Origin: Tubiluchus corallicola
Taxonomy: Eukaryota > Priapulida > Priapulimorpha > Priapulimorphida > Tubiluchidae
NCBI GenBank assembly: GCA_030141605.1
Contig: JAQGDQ010000396.1
Coordinates: 1-64,000 of the forward strand
Reading direction: 5' to 3'
Length of the DNA: 64,000 bases
In this document: one piece after another, positions 11,876 through 25,505 of the stretch
Position numbering within the stretch: position 1 is the stretch's first letter
How the letters are laid out: each line of letters opens with the position of its first letter
Made by a program: the position numbers and the translations under genes
Notes under the pieces: model-generated
What the model was told of the DNA's origin: nothing
The model's input: only the letters and a program-made list of their open reading frames with translations
The model's database searches: none

Positions 11876-12317
11876 CCGTGTTCCCTCGCTACTTCGCGTT
11901 TCGTTTTTCGCGGACACACTGTTTCGCGGGTTTTTGTGGCATTCCGTCTAAAGTATTTTTGCACATGAGTAGTATGTATTGTACAATAATATATAGATTT
12001 GATGAATTTTGCATAAAAAACCACAAAACGTATAAAATTATATTAAAAATATTAATTCTAACATTAAAAGAATATTATAAATCATAAAAAATACCATTTA
12101 AAATAAATAGCTTGATTTATTCGGCGTATGAATACACACCAAAAATGAAATGTAGTACTTGCGCCCGTTTGAGCTGCTACTTGCCGACGTGAGATTTTAC
12201 ACAACACATGATTGGTTGATTGATGTAAAGCGACCAACCAGAGACTGCTGCTTCGCGGAAATTCACTTACCGTGGGCGGGCTGGAACGAAACACTCGCGA
12301 TAAGTGAGGAAACACTG
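11876..12317. mobile_element. Pogo/Tigger-like MITE with terminal inverted repeats
   Basis: The left end reads CCGTGTTCCCTCGCTACTTC. The reverse complement of the right end reads CAGTGTTTCCTCACTTATCG. The two stay similar into the following CGCG. The element is flanked by TA on both sides (11874-11875 and 12318-12319), as expected for Tc1/mariner-superfamily insertion. It is 442 bp with no transposase frame, so it is non-autonomous. It is clearly richer in G+C and CpG than its flanks, and sits about 620 bp upstream of the CFAP61 start codon. Confidence 0.7.
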
Positions 12318-12938
12318 TATATCGTTTTATATATTTTTATATATAAAATATATAATTTCTCAGTTTTGTTTCTTTCCATATTCTCCATGTGGAACAAAAT
12401 TTTTGTTTATTCTGTTGTTTGTATTAAATAATAATGTTCAAAATTATTTTTTGTTGTGTACTTTCACTCAGCCATACATTATTAGAATTAAATGGGCAAT
12501 TGAGAGTGCCTACTTCTTGGAACAGCACTACCCACAAGGTAGGAGTTGCTCTGGATCATCACATCATGAAATCAGTCACTACAGTCCATTGATGAGCTTG
12601 AAATTTTTCATTTGTTAGGCCCTATTTAAAATTTGCCAAGTTTGTCTATCGCACATTAGTGCTGAAATTCATTTTTGCTTTCCAAAACTTTTTCCTGTTT
12701 ATGATGTTATGACTAGCTGCACTTGTTGGATGTTAATTAAGTTTCTATGTTTCAGATAATTTTGATGGTTATAGGCTATAAATTAAAAATAATGTATGCT
12801 TTAAACCATAGGCCAGAATAAGATTTGACATGAGAAGTAATGAAAAAATGGACGGCTAATAATGACTCCTGTTTTTTATTCATATTCTGTAGACGGGGAG
12901 TCTGGCAAACACTGACTGAGACTCGCACATTTGCCATT
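12318..12938 (+). other. Presumed promoter and 5' UTR region of CFAP61
   Basis: Lies between the MITE and the CFAP61 ATG. No TATA box at a convincing position and no good RFX X-box was found by eye. A segment at about 12470-12533 is flanked by splice-like sites and could be a 5' UTR exon, but nothing proves it. Confidence 0.3.
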
Positions 12939-13078
12939 ATGGCATCCATTTTACAAAACGACACACCTGTTAACATTTTTGCACGAAGGACGGAATCAAT
13001 TGATGTTGCTGATATATATCCACTTGTTGATAACAACACATTGCGCATATTTGGTGAAATAGATATTACATATTTGGT
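12939..13078 (+). CDS. CFAP61: CFAP61 exon 1
   Basis: Start codon and residues 1-47 (split Val codon GT|T). Contains the family motif RRTES. The ATG at 12939 is chosen because the following length and motif match homologues. The donor is GTAAGT. Confidence 0.9.
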
Positions 13079-13939
13079 GTAAGTTGTTGTTTCTTATTTT
13101 ACTCCTTTACATTTATGTTTGCTTACACTCATTAGTTATTTTTAATCAGTTTAATGCACACTGCAAGCCATAATCTAGACATACAACAGCAAAGTTTGTG
13201 CACCAGTAACATTTACATTTGTAGTGAGAGCAGATTATGGCTTATAATCAAGGATGACACTTAAGATCTGCCACTGCCCTGGCAAAGGTATCAGTCATGT
13301 TCAGATAGATTCTTTCTTAATGAGATCAACATTTAGAATTAGTCATACATTAAATCTGTTCAAAAGGATAAAAAATTATTTTTTACCACAAAATATTCAT
13401 TGATAAGTTAATTTCAATTCTATTTTTAATTATGTTGTGAGGCAACCAAAGTTTAATTGAAATTTAAATGAATATTTGCAGTCAGTGTGTTGAAAAAGGC
13501 AGAAATGAATTAAAAATTCGAAGTCATCATGATCGCGTTATGTATTATCAAATTGAGTTATCAAAATCTGGAAAGTTGTTTACAGTTCACACTGCCAAAA
13601 TTTCACAATCATTTATACTAAATTAAAAAAAAATTCGAAAAGCTTGAAGTGTGGTTTAGGCAATAGGTGCTTACTTATCACTGGGCTATAATTTGAATGT
13701 GGGCAGTTTATATTTTTTACATCTACAAACTGCTTTTTTATGCATTTATGCTTTTCTCTTTCAGTGAAAGAGCTAATTTGGCTGTTACACTCACCGATGA
13801 CAAGGACAGCATTATTGGATTTGCAGCTTTTTTGGATTATCCCAGACTTGATGAAGACACGAATTTGGTATGGGATCAGCAATTTCTGTCTTTCTCTCTC
13901 TGTGTGTTTATTCCTTCTTTTCCTCTCTAATATCCCCCC

Positions 13940-14027
<88 letters not shown>

Positions 14028-17000
14028 CTCTCTCTTTCTGTCTCTTTCTGTCTCTCTCCTTTTTTGCTTTTCTCTTTCTCTTAGGCTTCCTGTCTCGCTC
14101 TTAGCTTCACATTGAAAAATGACACATATTTTTACTATTTTTCGAAAAAAGTGTTTCTTTTCTGCATTTGTTAACATCATAGACCTTAATTTTTGGTTTA
14201 GTACATGTACTTGAAATAGATTTTTTGTTTGATAGTTTGTGTCACTTTAAAATGTAAGCCTATTCGAATTTCAAAATGCTTAATTATGTACCAATGCTAT
14301 TTATTTGAAAGTTTAAATTCTATGTCCAAGTTAGTCATTTATTTCTTATTGTAGATTAATTGGGTGTCATGCTTTAAGATGGAGTGGAGTTGTGAAAAAT
14401 CTACCCCTATTAATACTTTGTTTCTGCACTACTTTGCTGCAATGAGTCAAATTGCTGCTGCTTGTGCCAAGGAAGTTGTACGCACCGTGTTCAATGCTTT
14501 ACCGGAACTAAGATTTATATACCTAGTTACACCGTTTCGCCTGGGGAATGGTTTGTATATGAAAAATGATATTAGTTTTTGTTGTATAATGTATATATAG
14601 ATGTGTGTAACTTATATTCTATAGTGTATATTATGCCTGGTTAAAGTAAATATAGTCCATAATTGATGGTTTTTAGAAGCATTTATTTCAACTTCTATTT
14701 TTGCAAAAGCTGTGTTGAAATAAAATACTTGCGATTTTGAACTTTTTTAAAGTTACTATAAAAGCCAAATGGGTTTGTGCTCAGAGAACATACAACTAAA
14801 TGCTATGGTTTGACATTTTGGCTATATTTGTGATAATATCCAATCAACTCTTTTTCTTAATTGATTCCTGTAAGATGTTTTTCCAGGTTCAAAACTAAAA
14901 ATTTAAAAAACTAGAAACTTTGTCCATAAAATTTTTCCAACTTCCTAGTTTTTGCCAAAGCTTTTTTGTCATTATTTTGGAATTCAAAATTGTTCCACTC
15001 CATTTGACGATATTCATTGAGTTAACAACACTGTCACAAATTTTTCCTTGAAACCAGTACCTGTTCTTTGTAGTAATAAGTTATTATCAATAGTACATTA
15101 ATTGCTTCATTGTGTAACCGTTTCTGCATAGATTAGTGTTAATCTGTTTACCTCACAATGATCTAGAGATCTTGAGTGTACATTTTGTGTGCCTTTCTTG
15201 TTAATCACTAGAACAACTAGAAATAGTTTGAGTTTTTTCTACTATAACATAAGGGCTTTGCATGAAATCTTATAATTCTGAGCATATCTAAAGGGGCAGT
15301 TATTGCCCTTGTATCCCTTTTGCATCATATTAGATTAAGCATTTTTTGGCAAAAGCGGAATTTTATGCTTAATGTAATGTATGTAAGTAGGTAATGTGAA
15401 TATTGTTCATTTTGTTCTATCTAGGAAATTTGTGCACAATTTCTTTTGCAACTTATCATGTTTTTCTTATAATTTGGTACTGTTGATTATGGAGAAGATC
15501 AGCTATGCATGTCTTTGAACCTCTTCTTTTTCCTTAATGGCTTCTTTCAGCCAGCCATAATTAAAGAGCCTGAGCTGTCTGCTATAAAAAGATAAATGCA
15601 AAAATAAACTTATTTTTTACTTTCTCTGCAAGTTCAAAAATTATCATAACTTTAATTTCTTTTCGTACGTGGTAATCTTTTGCTTTCAGATTATGTCTTA
15701 TCTGATTTGTTCGAAGAAGTAGAAAGGGGTGGATCATCCAGGATAAGTATTGACTTGCCAATCACAGATACTGGCATGGATCAACCTGATGAGCAGATTA
15801 AGAAAGAGCCAAGCTGGTGGTCTATGGCTGGGTTTATGTTATACTGCTGTTATTCTCACAAATATTGGCCTCATCTACATATTCGCTCTGCTGAGTATGA
15901 TGTTACATTTACTGCTTTTTTTGAATGATGTAGCTTTTTTCAAATCTGGATTCCAAACATTTGGTTCACTGCATGGGCCACATAAGGTAGGGTCGTATGT
16001 GTGCTTAATGCGTGATCCGTGATCCATTATGCATGATATTGACTGCTTCCATGTGTTGGTGAATGCTATGCATATTAACAAAGCCCACAATGCTAACAAA
16101 GAGAACAATACATACGATCTCTTAGTAAAAGAAGTGCTACTAGAAGCAGTACAACATAATTATACACTTCTTCCACCTTTGAAAAACTCGGGTGGAAGAA
16201 ATATTATTGTGTGTAGCTTCTGAAGTGACCAAAGCTTACCTGACTAGGAAGCAGTCAGCAAAAATGGTCACCGAAAACTTGAAATGAGCTAAGCAACAGT
16301 GGTTTCCCCCTCTGTGTATTGCTGTGTGATGTGCGTATGGGCGACAGCAGTGAATTTGGACAAGTACACATGAAAACACTTCCACGTATTTAAATACAAA
16401 CGCATGACCTTATGCATTACGAACACACGGAGCCCTATTTAACTATTTTAAAGAAACCCAGTAAAGAAACCGTGTTAATGATGACAGAACTGTAATATTT
16501 ACTGTACTAGTCTTTAAACTGGTAGTGTCTGCAGTTGTTATTAATGATCACACCAAAAGGACTGGTACTGTTGGTATGCACACTGAAAAAGCTCATTTAT
16601 TTAGGATAGAAGATACTGAGAATCTGATGCCAATTTTTAAAAAATACAATGACATCCTGGAGAAAACTTATGGTTCATATTTTTTAGCAGATGTGATTGA
16701 GTCGCAAGATGAGAATCACAAATCATTAGTAGCCGAGGTAATCACATTGTATTCTAAGCTTTACTAAAAACTGTCAGTACAGTCTGTCAGTCTCTTGTAA
16801 ATTTGGCACCTGTCGAGGCTTGGAATGGGAGATAGTATTTTTGTCCTGTCCTGCACTATTGCATTGATATCCCCTTTTAGAAATCTCCCACCGTAAATAG
16901 CAGCTTATATAATATAGCCTGCAATGACATTTGCATCTTTTGTACTGCGGATGACTGTTTTACTTATTTTGGATAACTCGAATCTTTCAGGCAAATTTCA

Positions 17001-20000
17001 TTCAGTTTCTTTAAACTCAATAATAGGAGTTCTGTTTAAAATGAAGCCCTATTCCTTCAATTTAATTTTTGGTCAATGTTTATTAAAATATCGTACGTTG
17101 ATTTGTGACTCCCTCTCTTAACATTACAGAGTATTCGTGCTACTTTACTTGTACTTTACGCAATTTGTGCATCTAGTGCTGAAAAAAGTAATAATTTTTG
17201 TGTGAATAATGCAATACAATTCTGTCGGCCATTGCGCTGTTAGCAGTGTTTCTGGATTGACCAGGTCTACAATTGTCATCTGCTGCAGCAGATGTAAAAT
17301 CAGCTTTTGACTTGCAGGTAAATCGGATTGCGGTAGGTTACATTGGATTATGCAAAGAAGTGGATGTTGTTCTGCTTAACAGCTGCTTTGAGCTACGACC
17401 ATTTCACGGACTGTATAAACCGCATGAGGATGATGAGCTAGAGCCACAACCTCCACCACCACCTCCAAAAACTCCAACGCCTACTCCTAGGGAGAGCAAG
17501 GTATGGATGTTTATAAAGTTAGGTGTATCCATAGCTTATGATATAATGGATTTTGCTCAGCTTTTCTGTTTGCCAGCTTGTCTGTCTATTCTTAGTTCAT
17601 TTGTCTAGTTGGTATTGAATAAGCATAAATGATTTCTTTTTTGCAGTTTTCTCATTTTTATGATTATGTCACCATTTTGGAAAAATTTGATAAAATAGAT
17701 TTTAAAAAATTTATTTTAACAGCAATCTACAGCAAGTGTACGAACATTTCAAGCATCGGCTCTAAGAGCCAGTAAAGATTTGGTACAGAGCAAAGCGAGC
17801 ACAGCTGGTCAAAGTTCTCTAGCAAATGATGCAAGGGAAGAAGACAAAGCATCCAGGTGGTCTAGGTTGTCGAGCGTCGTGAAAAGAGGTGCATTACGAC
17901 CTATAACACCATCAGGAGAATCTCGCCAATCCATTCTAGTGACAGATACGTCACATCGTGGCTCTCACACTGCAGATACCTCTCATCATGTTTCTCTGGC
18001 AACAGATCCATCACCTCATGTCGCACCATTGACAGATACATCGAGTTACATCACCCAGGCAACACATGCATCAGAACCCATTATTTCGGAAGTGTCTAGT
18101 CTCCAGCTGCCTAGCAATATTGAACTTGTACGAAGAACTACTGATGTTGGTAAACTGTCTGCAAGCTTTGCAACTAGAACTGTCAGTCTCACGTCATATA
18201 TGAAAAGCTTCCTCCTTTCTGAAGATCGAGAGAGCATGTTGGTGTCTACTAGATCTACAGAATTTGTGCCGAAATATTACGGCAAACCAAATGTGTTTTG
18301 CATTCAGCTGTTTTGCATTGACGAACAGTATGACATGAGATCCGTTGATTTTCTACCTAAAGCATTTGAACTTTTTCCTGATTGTGAGTACTGTGTGATT
18401 GCCATGCCACATCTAGTCCCAGAATTTCCTCTTCTGAGTAACTTTATCCGCATGACGCCAAAAAACTACAGCACTTTCCCGCATGAATTATATCTGTTTC
18501 ATTCTTCTGGTTTGCTAAAAACTTTATCAGTGCGACCTGCTCATGAAGTCGATGTAGAAAGCATTTCCACTTTAGTAAAAAAGCTGGATAACAGTATTGC
18601 AATTATTGATGATCTCAAAATATGTATTTCTAAAGCGAATCAAGATGGTGAGACAACTACAGACGATATAGAAGACGAGACAAATCTGCGAGTGTATGTT
18701 GCTGAGTGCATGAATCAAGTGGTTGGTGTATCAGCTGTTAGACAAGAGACTGACATCAATTTTATACGATCGCATTATAACATTGAGGACTTCATATATT
18801 TTTCACAAAATAATAAGAAAGAACATTTACATTTGAATCATTTTGTGCTAAATCCCGTGTTCCAGCATTACACCAAGCACTTTATTAAAGAAGTCCTGCG
18901 ACAGACGAATTGCACTTGTTTATATTATCCAGTGTATAAAGAGTCTGAGGTATACTTTAATTTGTCGTGCAGTTTTTTATATATTATGTTTTTGATAATG
19001 TTTTGCATTTTGTTATATTTTTGCTTTTCTTGTCTTAGTGATCAATTTACAGCATTTGAAAATCATTTCTGATATTTCTGAATAGATAATTATAAACTGA
19101 TTCACTGATACATTCAGCATTGCAAAAAAGCTCCAAGATAAAGCCTTAAATTGTAATTTTACCATCTGGTTTATTCAGGTTTTACATCAGATATAGCACT
19201 CTTCACGTAGCCCCTCTTTCCCGGCTATTATATGTATTCACCTTAAAGTAGCTCAAACTTGCGACCTTATCGTTATTACTCGGACTCTCTAAACTAACGA
19301 CTTCCGTAAGCCATTGTGGCAAATACCTAATAGATACCAGTAAGCAGCGAATTTGTTTGTTATCTGTAGTTGTGGTAAAGGACTTTCTGTAAGAAAATGT
19401 TGGCCTTTTGCATTTACTCTTTAGAATGGTTCTAGCCGCGTTTAAAAATTAATCTTATTTTTGCTAATATACAAAACAAGAAGTATATCTTTGTTTCAAA
19501 TGAGGGATAGTTGACTAATTTAAAAAAAAAACTCTGATAATCTAAAACATTTAAAGTTTTCTACAGAGAATTATGCTACTTTTACATAAAATCCTCAATT
19601 TCTACAATTCAGCACTCTGCAAGCTGGAGTGCAGCACTTGTCAGCAAAGCATACTTAATGTAGAAGGTATATGTGGCACCTTGAGACACTTGAGTGGCAA
19701 AGGTGTTTCAGCCGTGCTAGGATGAGTATATGTTGTCCCTCTGTGAGGTAAATCCACTGATATTACGTGCAAGGTGTTAAACTTTGCATCACTCTTCCAT
19801 TTACTGACCTGGATCAGAATAACTTAACTTTGATGAATGAACACACACACTATAACAATTGCCTTCTCCTTTTAAATTCTTTTTTTTTGTTGAAAGGTGA
19901 CGGAACTGAAAAAGCACAGTCTGGTAACAGTGCTGGATAACCTAGTGCCAGTGCGAAGTCGCAGGCAAATCATCTATCCCACAAAGGAATTGGGGATAAA

Positions 20001-20187
20001 TGCACCACAGGAGAATATCTTACAACGAAAGGGAGATTTTGCTCTATGTCATACAAATAGAAAATTGACATTAGAGCCAAAGGTGTGCATGAGCTTGTAC
20101 GTATATTGATTTCATGATATATGTGAACTATCAGATAGTTTTATTGGCTAGCTTTTATTGAGTACTGTTAACTAGCTTTCATCTCTG

Positions 20188-20267
<80 letters not shown>

Positions 20268-20663
20268 GAGAGAGAGAGATGAGACCACATACACCCATAT
20301 ATATATATATATATTTTTTATATGATCGCATTATAACATTGAGGACTTCATATATTTTTCACAACATAATAAGAAAGAACATTTACATTTGAATCATTTT
20401 GTGCTAAATCCCGTGTTCCAGCATTGCAAAAAAGCTCCAAGATAAAGCCTTAAATTGTAATTTTACCATCTGGTTTATTCAGGTTTTGCATCAGATATAG
20501 CACTCTTCACGCAGCCCCTCTTTCCCGGCTATTATATGTATTCACCTTAAAGTAGCTCAAACTTGCGACCTTATCGTTATTACTCGGACACTCTAAACTG
20601 ACGACTTCCGTAAGCCATTGTGGCAAATACCTAATAGGTACAAGTAAGCAGCGAAGTTGTTTG

Positions 20664-20759
<96 letters not shown>

Positions 20760-23700
20760 ATCTAAATTAATATTCGGTGAGTAATGACAGCAATTAGTCA
20801 CCTTAGCACTCGTTTGAGGAGCGAGCACACAGAAAATCAGTAGAGTAAAATTTCCACTGTAAGTACAGTGAATTGAAGAATCTTCTGATTTTTATCAGGT
20901 GACTGTTAACGCTCGCATTGTGGTAGTCGGTGCGTCCGATACAAGTATTGCCTTTTTGGAAACCCTAGTCTTTAGTCCTCATCTTCGGTTCCACAACATA
21001 ACAGTTGTATCAAGGAATGGCTTACCTGCTAATGAGTATCCGTGTCCAGCTTTTTCACATACTAGGTAATGAAAATCTTTAAGCTGTGTTAGCTGTCGAA
21101 AATTCTGGACTGTTCGTCCTATGTAACGGAGGTAATATACATCTATATACAAAAAATCTTTATTTACTTAAAGTGGATGAACAAAACAGTAGTACAAACT
21201 GTACACTTAACATACATTTAACCAGATGTTGAGAGTTTGTAATATTTTTAAAACGTGGTGTAATAAAGTTAACTGGCCTTAACCCAATAATAGATTTTAG
21301 ATACGTACTGAATTGTGATAAACTAGAATTGTTTACTACAAGGACAAGACTGATATCTCAAGTGAGACATCTGAATTCTGTAATCACAGGGTTCTATATT
21401 CGAATCCTTTTTAGCTCCCAATTTTTCACCACCTTCCTTCTTTAAATAATTAGCCGTTAATTAATAGTTATTTATGCATAAGCTGTTAAGTTTATTAATT
21501 TTGGCTTATCACAAAAATATCTAAATTATAATAGCTCTAATTCTTATCTATCACTTCTGTAGTGAATGCTACACACCAACTCAGCTGAGTCAGATGGCTT
21601 TGCATACATGGGTCAATGTTGTTGTCGGAAAGATGACCAATATTAACAGGACAGAGAAGTATATCTTAGTTAACAGTTGTGGCAAGGTGCCTTATGATTA
21701 TCTAGTTATTTGTGCAGGTACGGAATCTCAGTTTCTGATAAGTTTTTAAATAAATAAAATAAATTTCTAATATTTTACAATAGACTAGTCATAATTAGCA
21801 CAACAAGTATCCAATTTGTCATCAGGAATGGTCGGATTCCGATTATGATCGATGATTAGAGTATGATCACAGTGATTGGACTATTTTAATCAGGCATTGC
21901 CAATCACGGTTGCAAGTCAGTAGTAATAACTAAGGCAAAAAAACTTAGATTTTCTGTAATCAAGTGATGTTTATTAGTACCATCTGGAGCTTACAAAGGC
22001 AATTTTGTGTTCACACTTTAGAGTCTTCAAGTTGCATTGCGAGATATTTTTCTGGCCAGATAAATTACCTCAGCTACAGGGTGAGAACAATTGGTTGTGG
22101 ATGGAACAGTCATGTAGCCTCGCAGTTTTTGAACATTCTCTGTTTGAATGAGAGCATAAAAATTTGAGTTAGTTCTTTTTGTAGTTGTAAAAATTTTTCT
22201 CATATTTTAACAGGTTAAATGCTGTTTGCAAGTTGTAGGTGCTGCAGCTGCAATAAGCCAGTAATTGCACCTGTTATTCTTAAATACCAATTTGTTACCT
22301 AAATATCAAAGTTGTGTAAAACTATGTAAAGTCACAACAGGAATCACAATTTATTATATTATGACAGCACCATCTGATATAACATCATCAGTTTCGCAGT
22401 ATCACAAGGACTAATCAGGACTAATAACTAGAATCTGATAATTGGAAATTGGATCGGAGGTGCTGAAAATAATTAGTGTGATTGAACCAACCCTGTTAGT
22501 CATTAGTCTAGCCAGCCATGCTAAAAGTATTGCAATTCATTAAATGTTTCATCATTTTAAACAGTCGAAGTCATTACCTTATGCAGTTTGTATCTTTTCT
22601 AGTACTTTCTACTAGTCTCCCGTTAAATTACTATTGAACTAAGTTCAAATAACAAACTAGTGTGCCTTTTGTGTTATGTGAATAATATTCTAATGTATGC
22701 AACTGCTCACATGCCGGGCATCTTGAACATTTTGGGAAAAAATCATGAACTTACAAATTACATTGTTGTTCTACACATAGCGTGCACTTCATTAATGCTG
22801 TTTGTAACGTCCATGTCAGTTCCCACATAAATAGACTCATGTAGTGGCTTACGTCATAAGAGTGTGGTGTTTGTTCAGTTAGTCTGTCAGTTGGTTGGTC
22901 ATCCCAGTTGCAGAGTTTGGAAAGAAAGCACAAACTCCAATCATTTTTGGCCCTTCTATGCTGTGCATATCTCAATGTGGATTCTACCTTTTGTTCAAAT
23001 GTGGAAGTAAAATAATATTAGTATTAAAAATATCTTTTCTGTAGCCTGTAAACGATAATGGCCATTAGCCAAGGTTAGTAAGTACTGCGGGAGGGCCAGT
23101 TTAATCGCTTGTAACGGTAGCTGTAGGAAGCCAGCGTATACCTATGCCTACTACTACTCTCGCAGGTATCGAAAAGAGGTCAGCAACTTTACTCCAGGTA
23201 CGGCACGTAGTTGGATATGACATGCAAGTAGTGTTGTCCACGTAGTCAGTTATAACGCATGGTGAGTTTGTCCATGAGGTCTGAAATTATTGGACAACTT
23301 GAGTGGGCAGATGTTTTTGGTGGTAGAGATTTCCACAAAGTTTGGTAACAATTAAGACTTTGTCTCATTGCTGTAATCGTATCATTGGGAAGTGCCATGG
23401 GCGTGCCGACAAACCGTTGAGAGGCGGATCCATGTTTGAGGTGTCGAGGCACCCCCAGTACGGTAACAACCCAGAGACTGTAAGTTGCACAATTTAGTAT
23501 TTGCTTATCTGATGCTAGCAGTTGCGGGGACGCTGGACTTAACCTCCTTGCTGATCAAGAAATTTGTGGTGACATTAAGAGATACTGAACTGCAACCTCA
23601 TCATAGAGGCGCCCTACGTTAGACTTAGTAGGCCTACTCAACCTCGATTGTGTATTTTCTAAGTGAGATAATGTCGACTGATCATCCTAGCACCAGCGAG

Positions 23701-25418
23701 GACTACATCATTTGGGGTGGCATGTAGTTAGGCAAATAGTTACCCCTTTCTAGTTAGGTTTAGCTGTTGTGCATTATTTGCCAATTTATTTGTTAGTTTA
23801 TTGACTTGATACTGTAAGTCCCAGGCTTAAAGGGTTTTGTTTATTTTGTGAACAAGGTAAAAGGTAACCATATTTAGCACATTCAAAAGTAGTTAAATTA
23901 GTGTTTGACTAATGATAGTGCTTTTTTACATATATTTTTTGTTGTTGCTTAATAATTATTTATTAATTGATTGTTTGTGCATTAGTTGCCTACGCATCGT
24001 CGTTTGCATTATCACAATGAGTACATTGTGTACAATGTGTACATGAGTACAACAGATTACTCCAAGAAATAAACTGCACATCCCACATCCGAACCATTCT
24101 GCTCAATAGACAGGCTTCCCGTAGTCTGCCTATAAGCTTGCCACTGTCCAGAGCTGACAGGCAGATGATTGGTCCCCCCGTTTCTTTAGCTCGGTCAGGC
24201 CAGTCGAATCGTTATCCAGCGACTACCTTCAATCAAACAACCTACCCCTAGTCGTCAGATCGTTACACTGCTATTTACGAGTTTTAGATAGGCTCTTGAT
24301 TTTTATTTCTTTAGCTGCTAGAATGGATTTAGATGTTTTGTTTGTTATTATTTGCAAAAAAGAAATAAGTTATAGTAACAGCTACTTGTTTAAAGAGCTA
24401 TGTGCTGTTTTTGACATGTTCCAATTGTATGTTTTTATGTAAAATATTGTGTTACTGCCTTTCTGTTATAATGGCAATTACTTGCTGTATATGTTGTTTA
24501 GGAGAACAGTATCAGCTTGCTGTACCATCAGGATTAGATCCAGATAATGCAACAAATGCTAATCTTCCTCCACCGTCTGCCAGTGACAGAAGACATGTTT
24601 TCACACCAAATAATGTCTTCACTATTAACGACAGAAAGGATGCGTACCTAGTCACTTTGTGGTTAAAGGAAAACTTTGACAAGTCTCAAGGCAAGTTTGT
24701 TTCACTATCTGCTGTACATAGAAAATGATAGGCGACCACTGCTAATCATCATTTTTAATGTAAGTAGTAATATGTTTTCTCTGAACATTGTTGTTGTTTT
24801 GATACACATATTTACACCCTTAACAAACATAGTTAATAAATTTAGGTTTTGAGGAATGCTGTTGCAATCCCACAGTTTTGTGTAGTTGATATTATAATAT
24901 ATGCTTTAAAAGCTTAGCATCAGTTTTATTGCATGCCACATCATATACGTCATGTCATTTGTAAGTCTGTGTAATTGAAATGTCACGTAAATTCTTAGTG
25001 GCAAATAAATAATAACAAGTAAATATTTCAGATGATGTTGTTATTTATGGATTTGGCATTGATTTCTTGTGTGCAATACGTGCAATGATGGAGCTCGGAA
25101 TTCCGTGTGAACGAATTATCTTAGTTGAACCACCACTGAATTATCAGGTAATGCTGCCAAATGTAAATGTAGTTTGAGGTGGTAGCTATTACACTAATTT
25201 GGAACATATAGTATTCTGTTAAACTGTAGGAATGGAAAATTATGAATGTCAGATTTTGAAATGATGTAAAATTTGTGCAGCATTCCTACTAATCCAATGT
25301 ACTGTATCTATCTGTTTTTGTTTAGATATTCATACAAGTAGTAGCACATCGCAATGGAAGTTTTAGTACGCATACATTTTTTATGATTCAAATCGTTAGA
25401 GTGGATGTGAGAGAAAAC

Positions 25419-25460
<42 letters not shown>

Positions 25461-25464
25461 GAGA

Positions 25465-25505
<41 letters not shown>

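Noticed and set aside
12470-12533. Segment with splice-like borders (ACTCAG before, GGTAGG after) upstream of CFAP61
   Set aside because: Encodes nothing matching CFAP61; could be a 5' UTR exon but there is no positive evidence.
12776-13048. Minus-strand 90-codon frame over CFAP61 exon 1
   Set aside because: Shadow frame; the plus strand carries the conserved protein.
13740-14180. Open frames of Ser-Leu and Glu-Arg repeats around 13.9-14.1 kb (same at 44.5-44.9 and 53.1-53.5 kb)
   Set aside because: They are translations of (TC)n/(AG)n microsatellites in introns.
18046-18237. Minus-strand frame opposite CFAP61 exon 7
   Set aside because: Antisense shadow of a strongly supported coding exon.
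20631-20828. Minus-strand frame with a Tyr-Ile run
   Set aside because: Translation of the (TA)n tract in CFAP61 intron 8.
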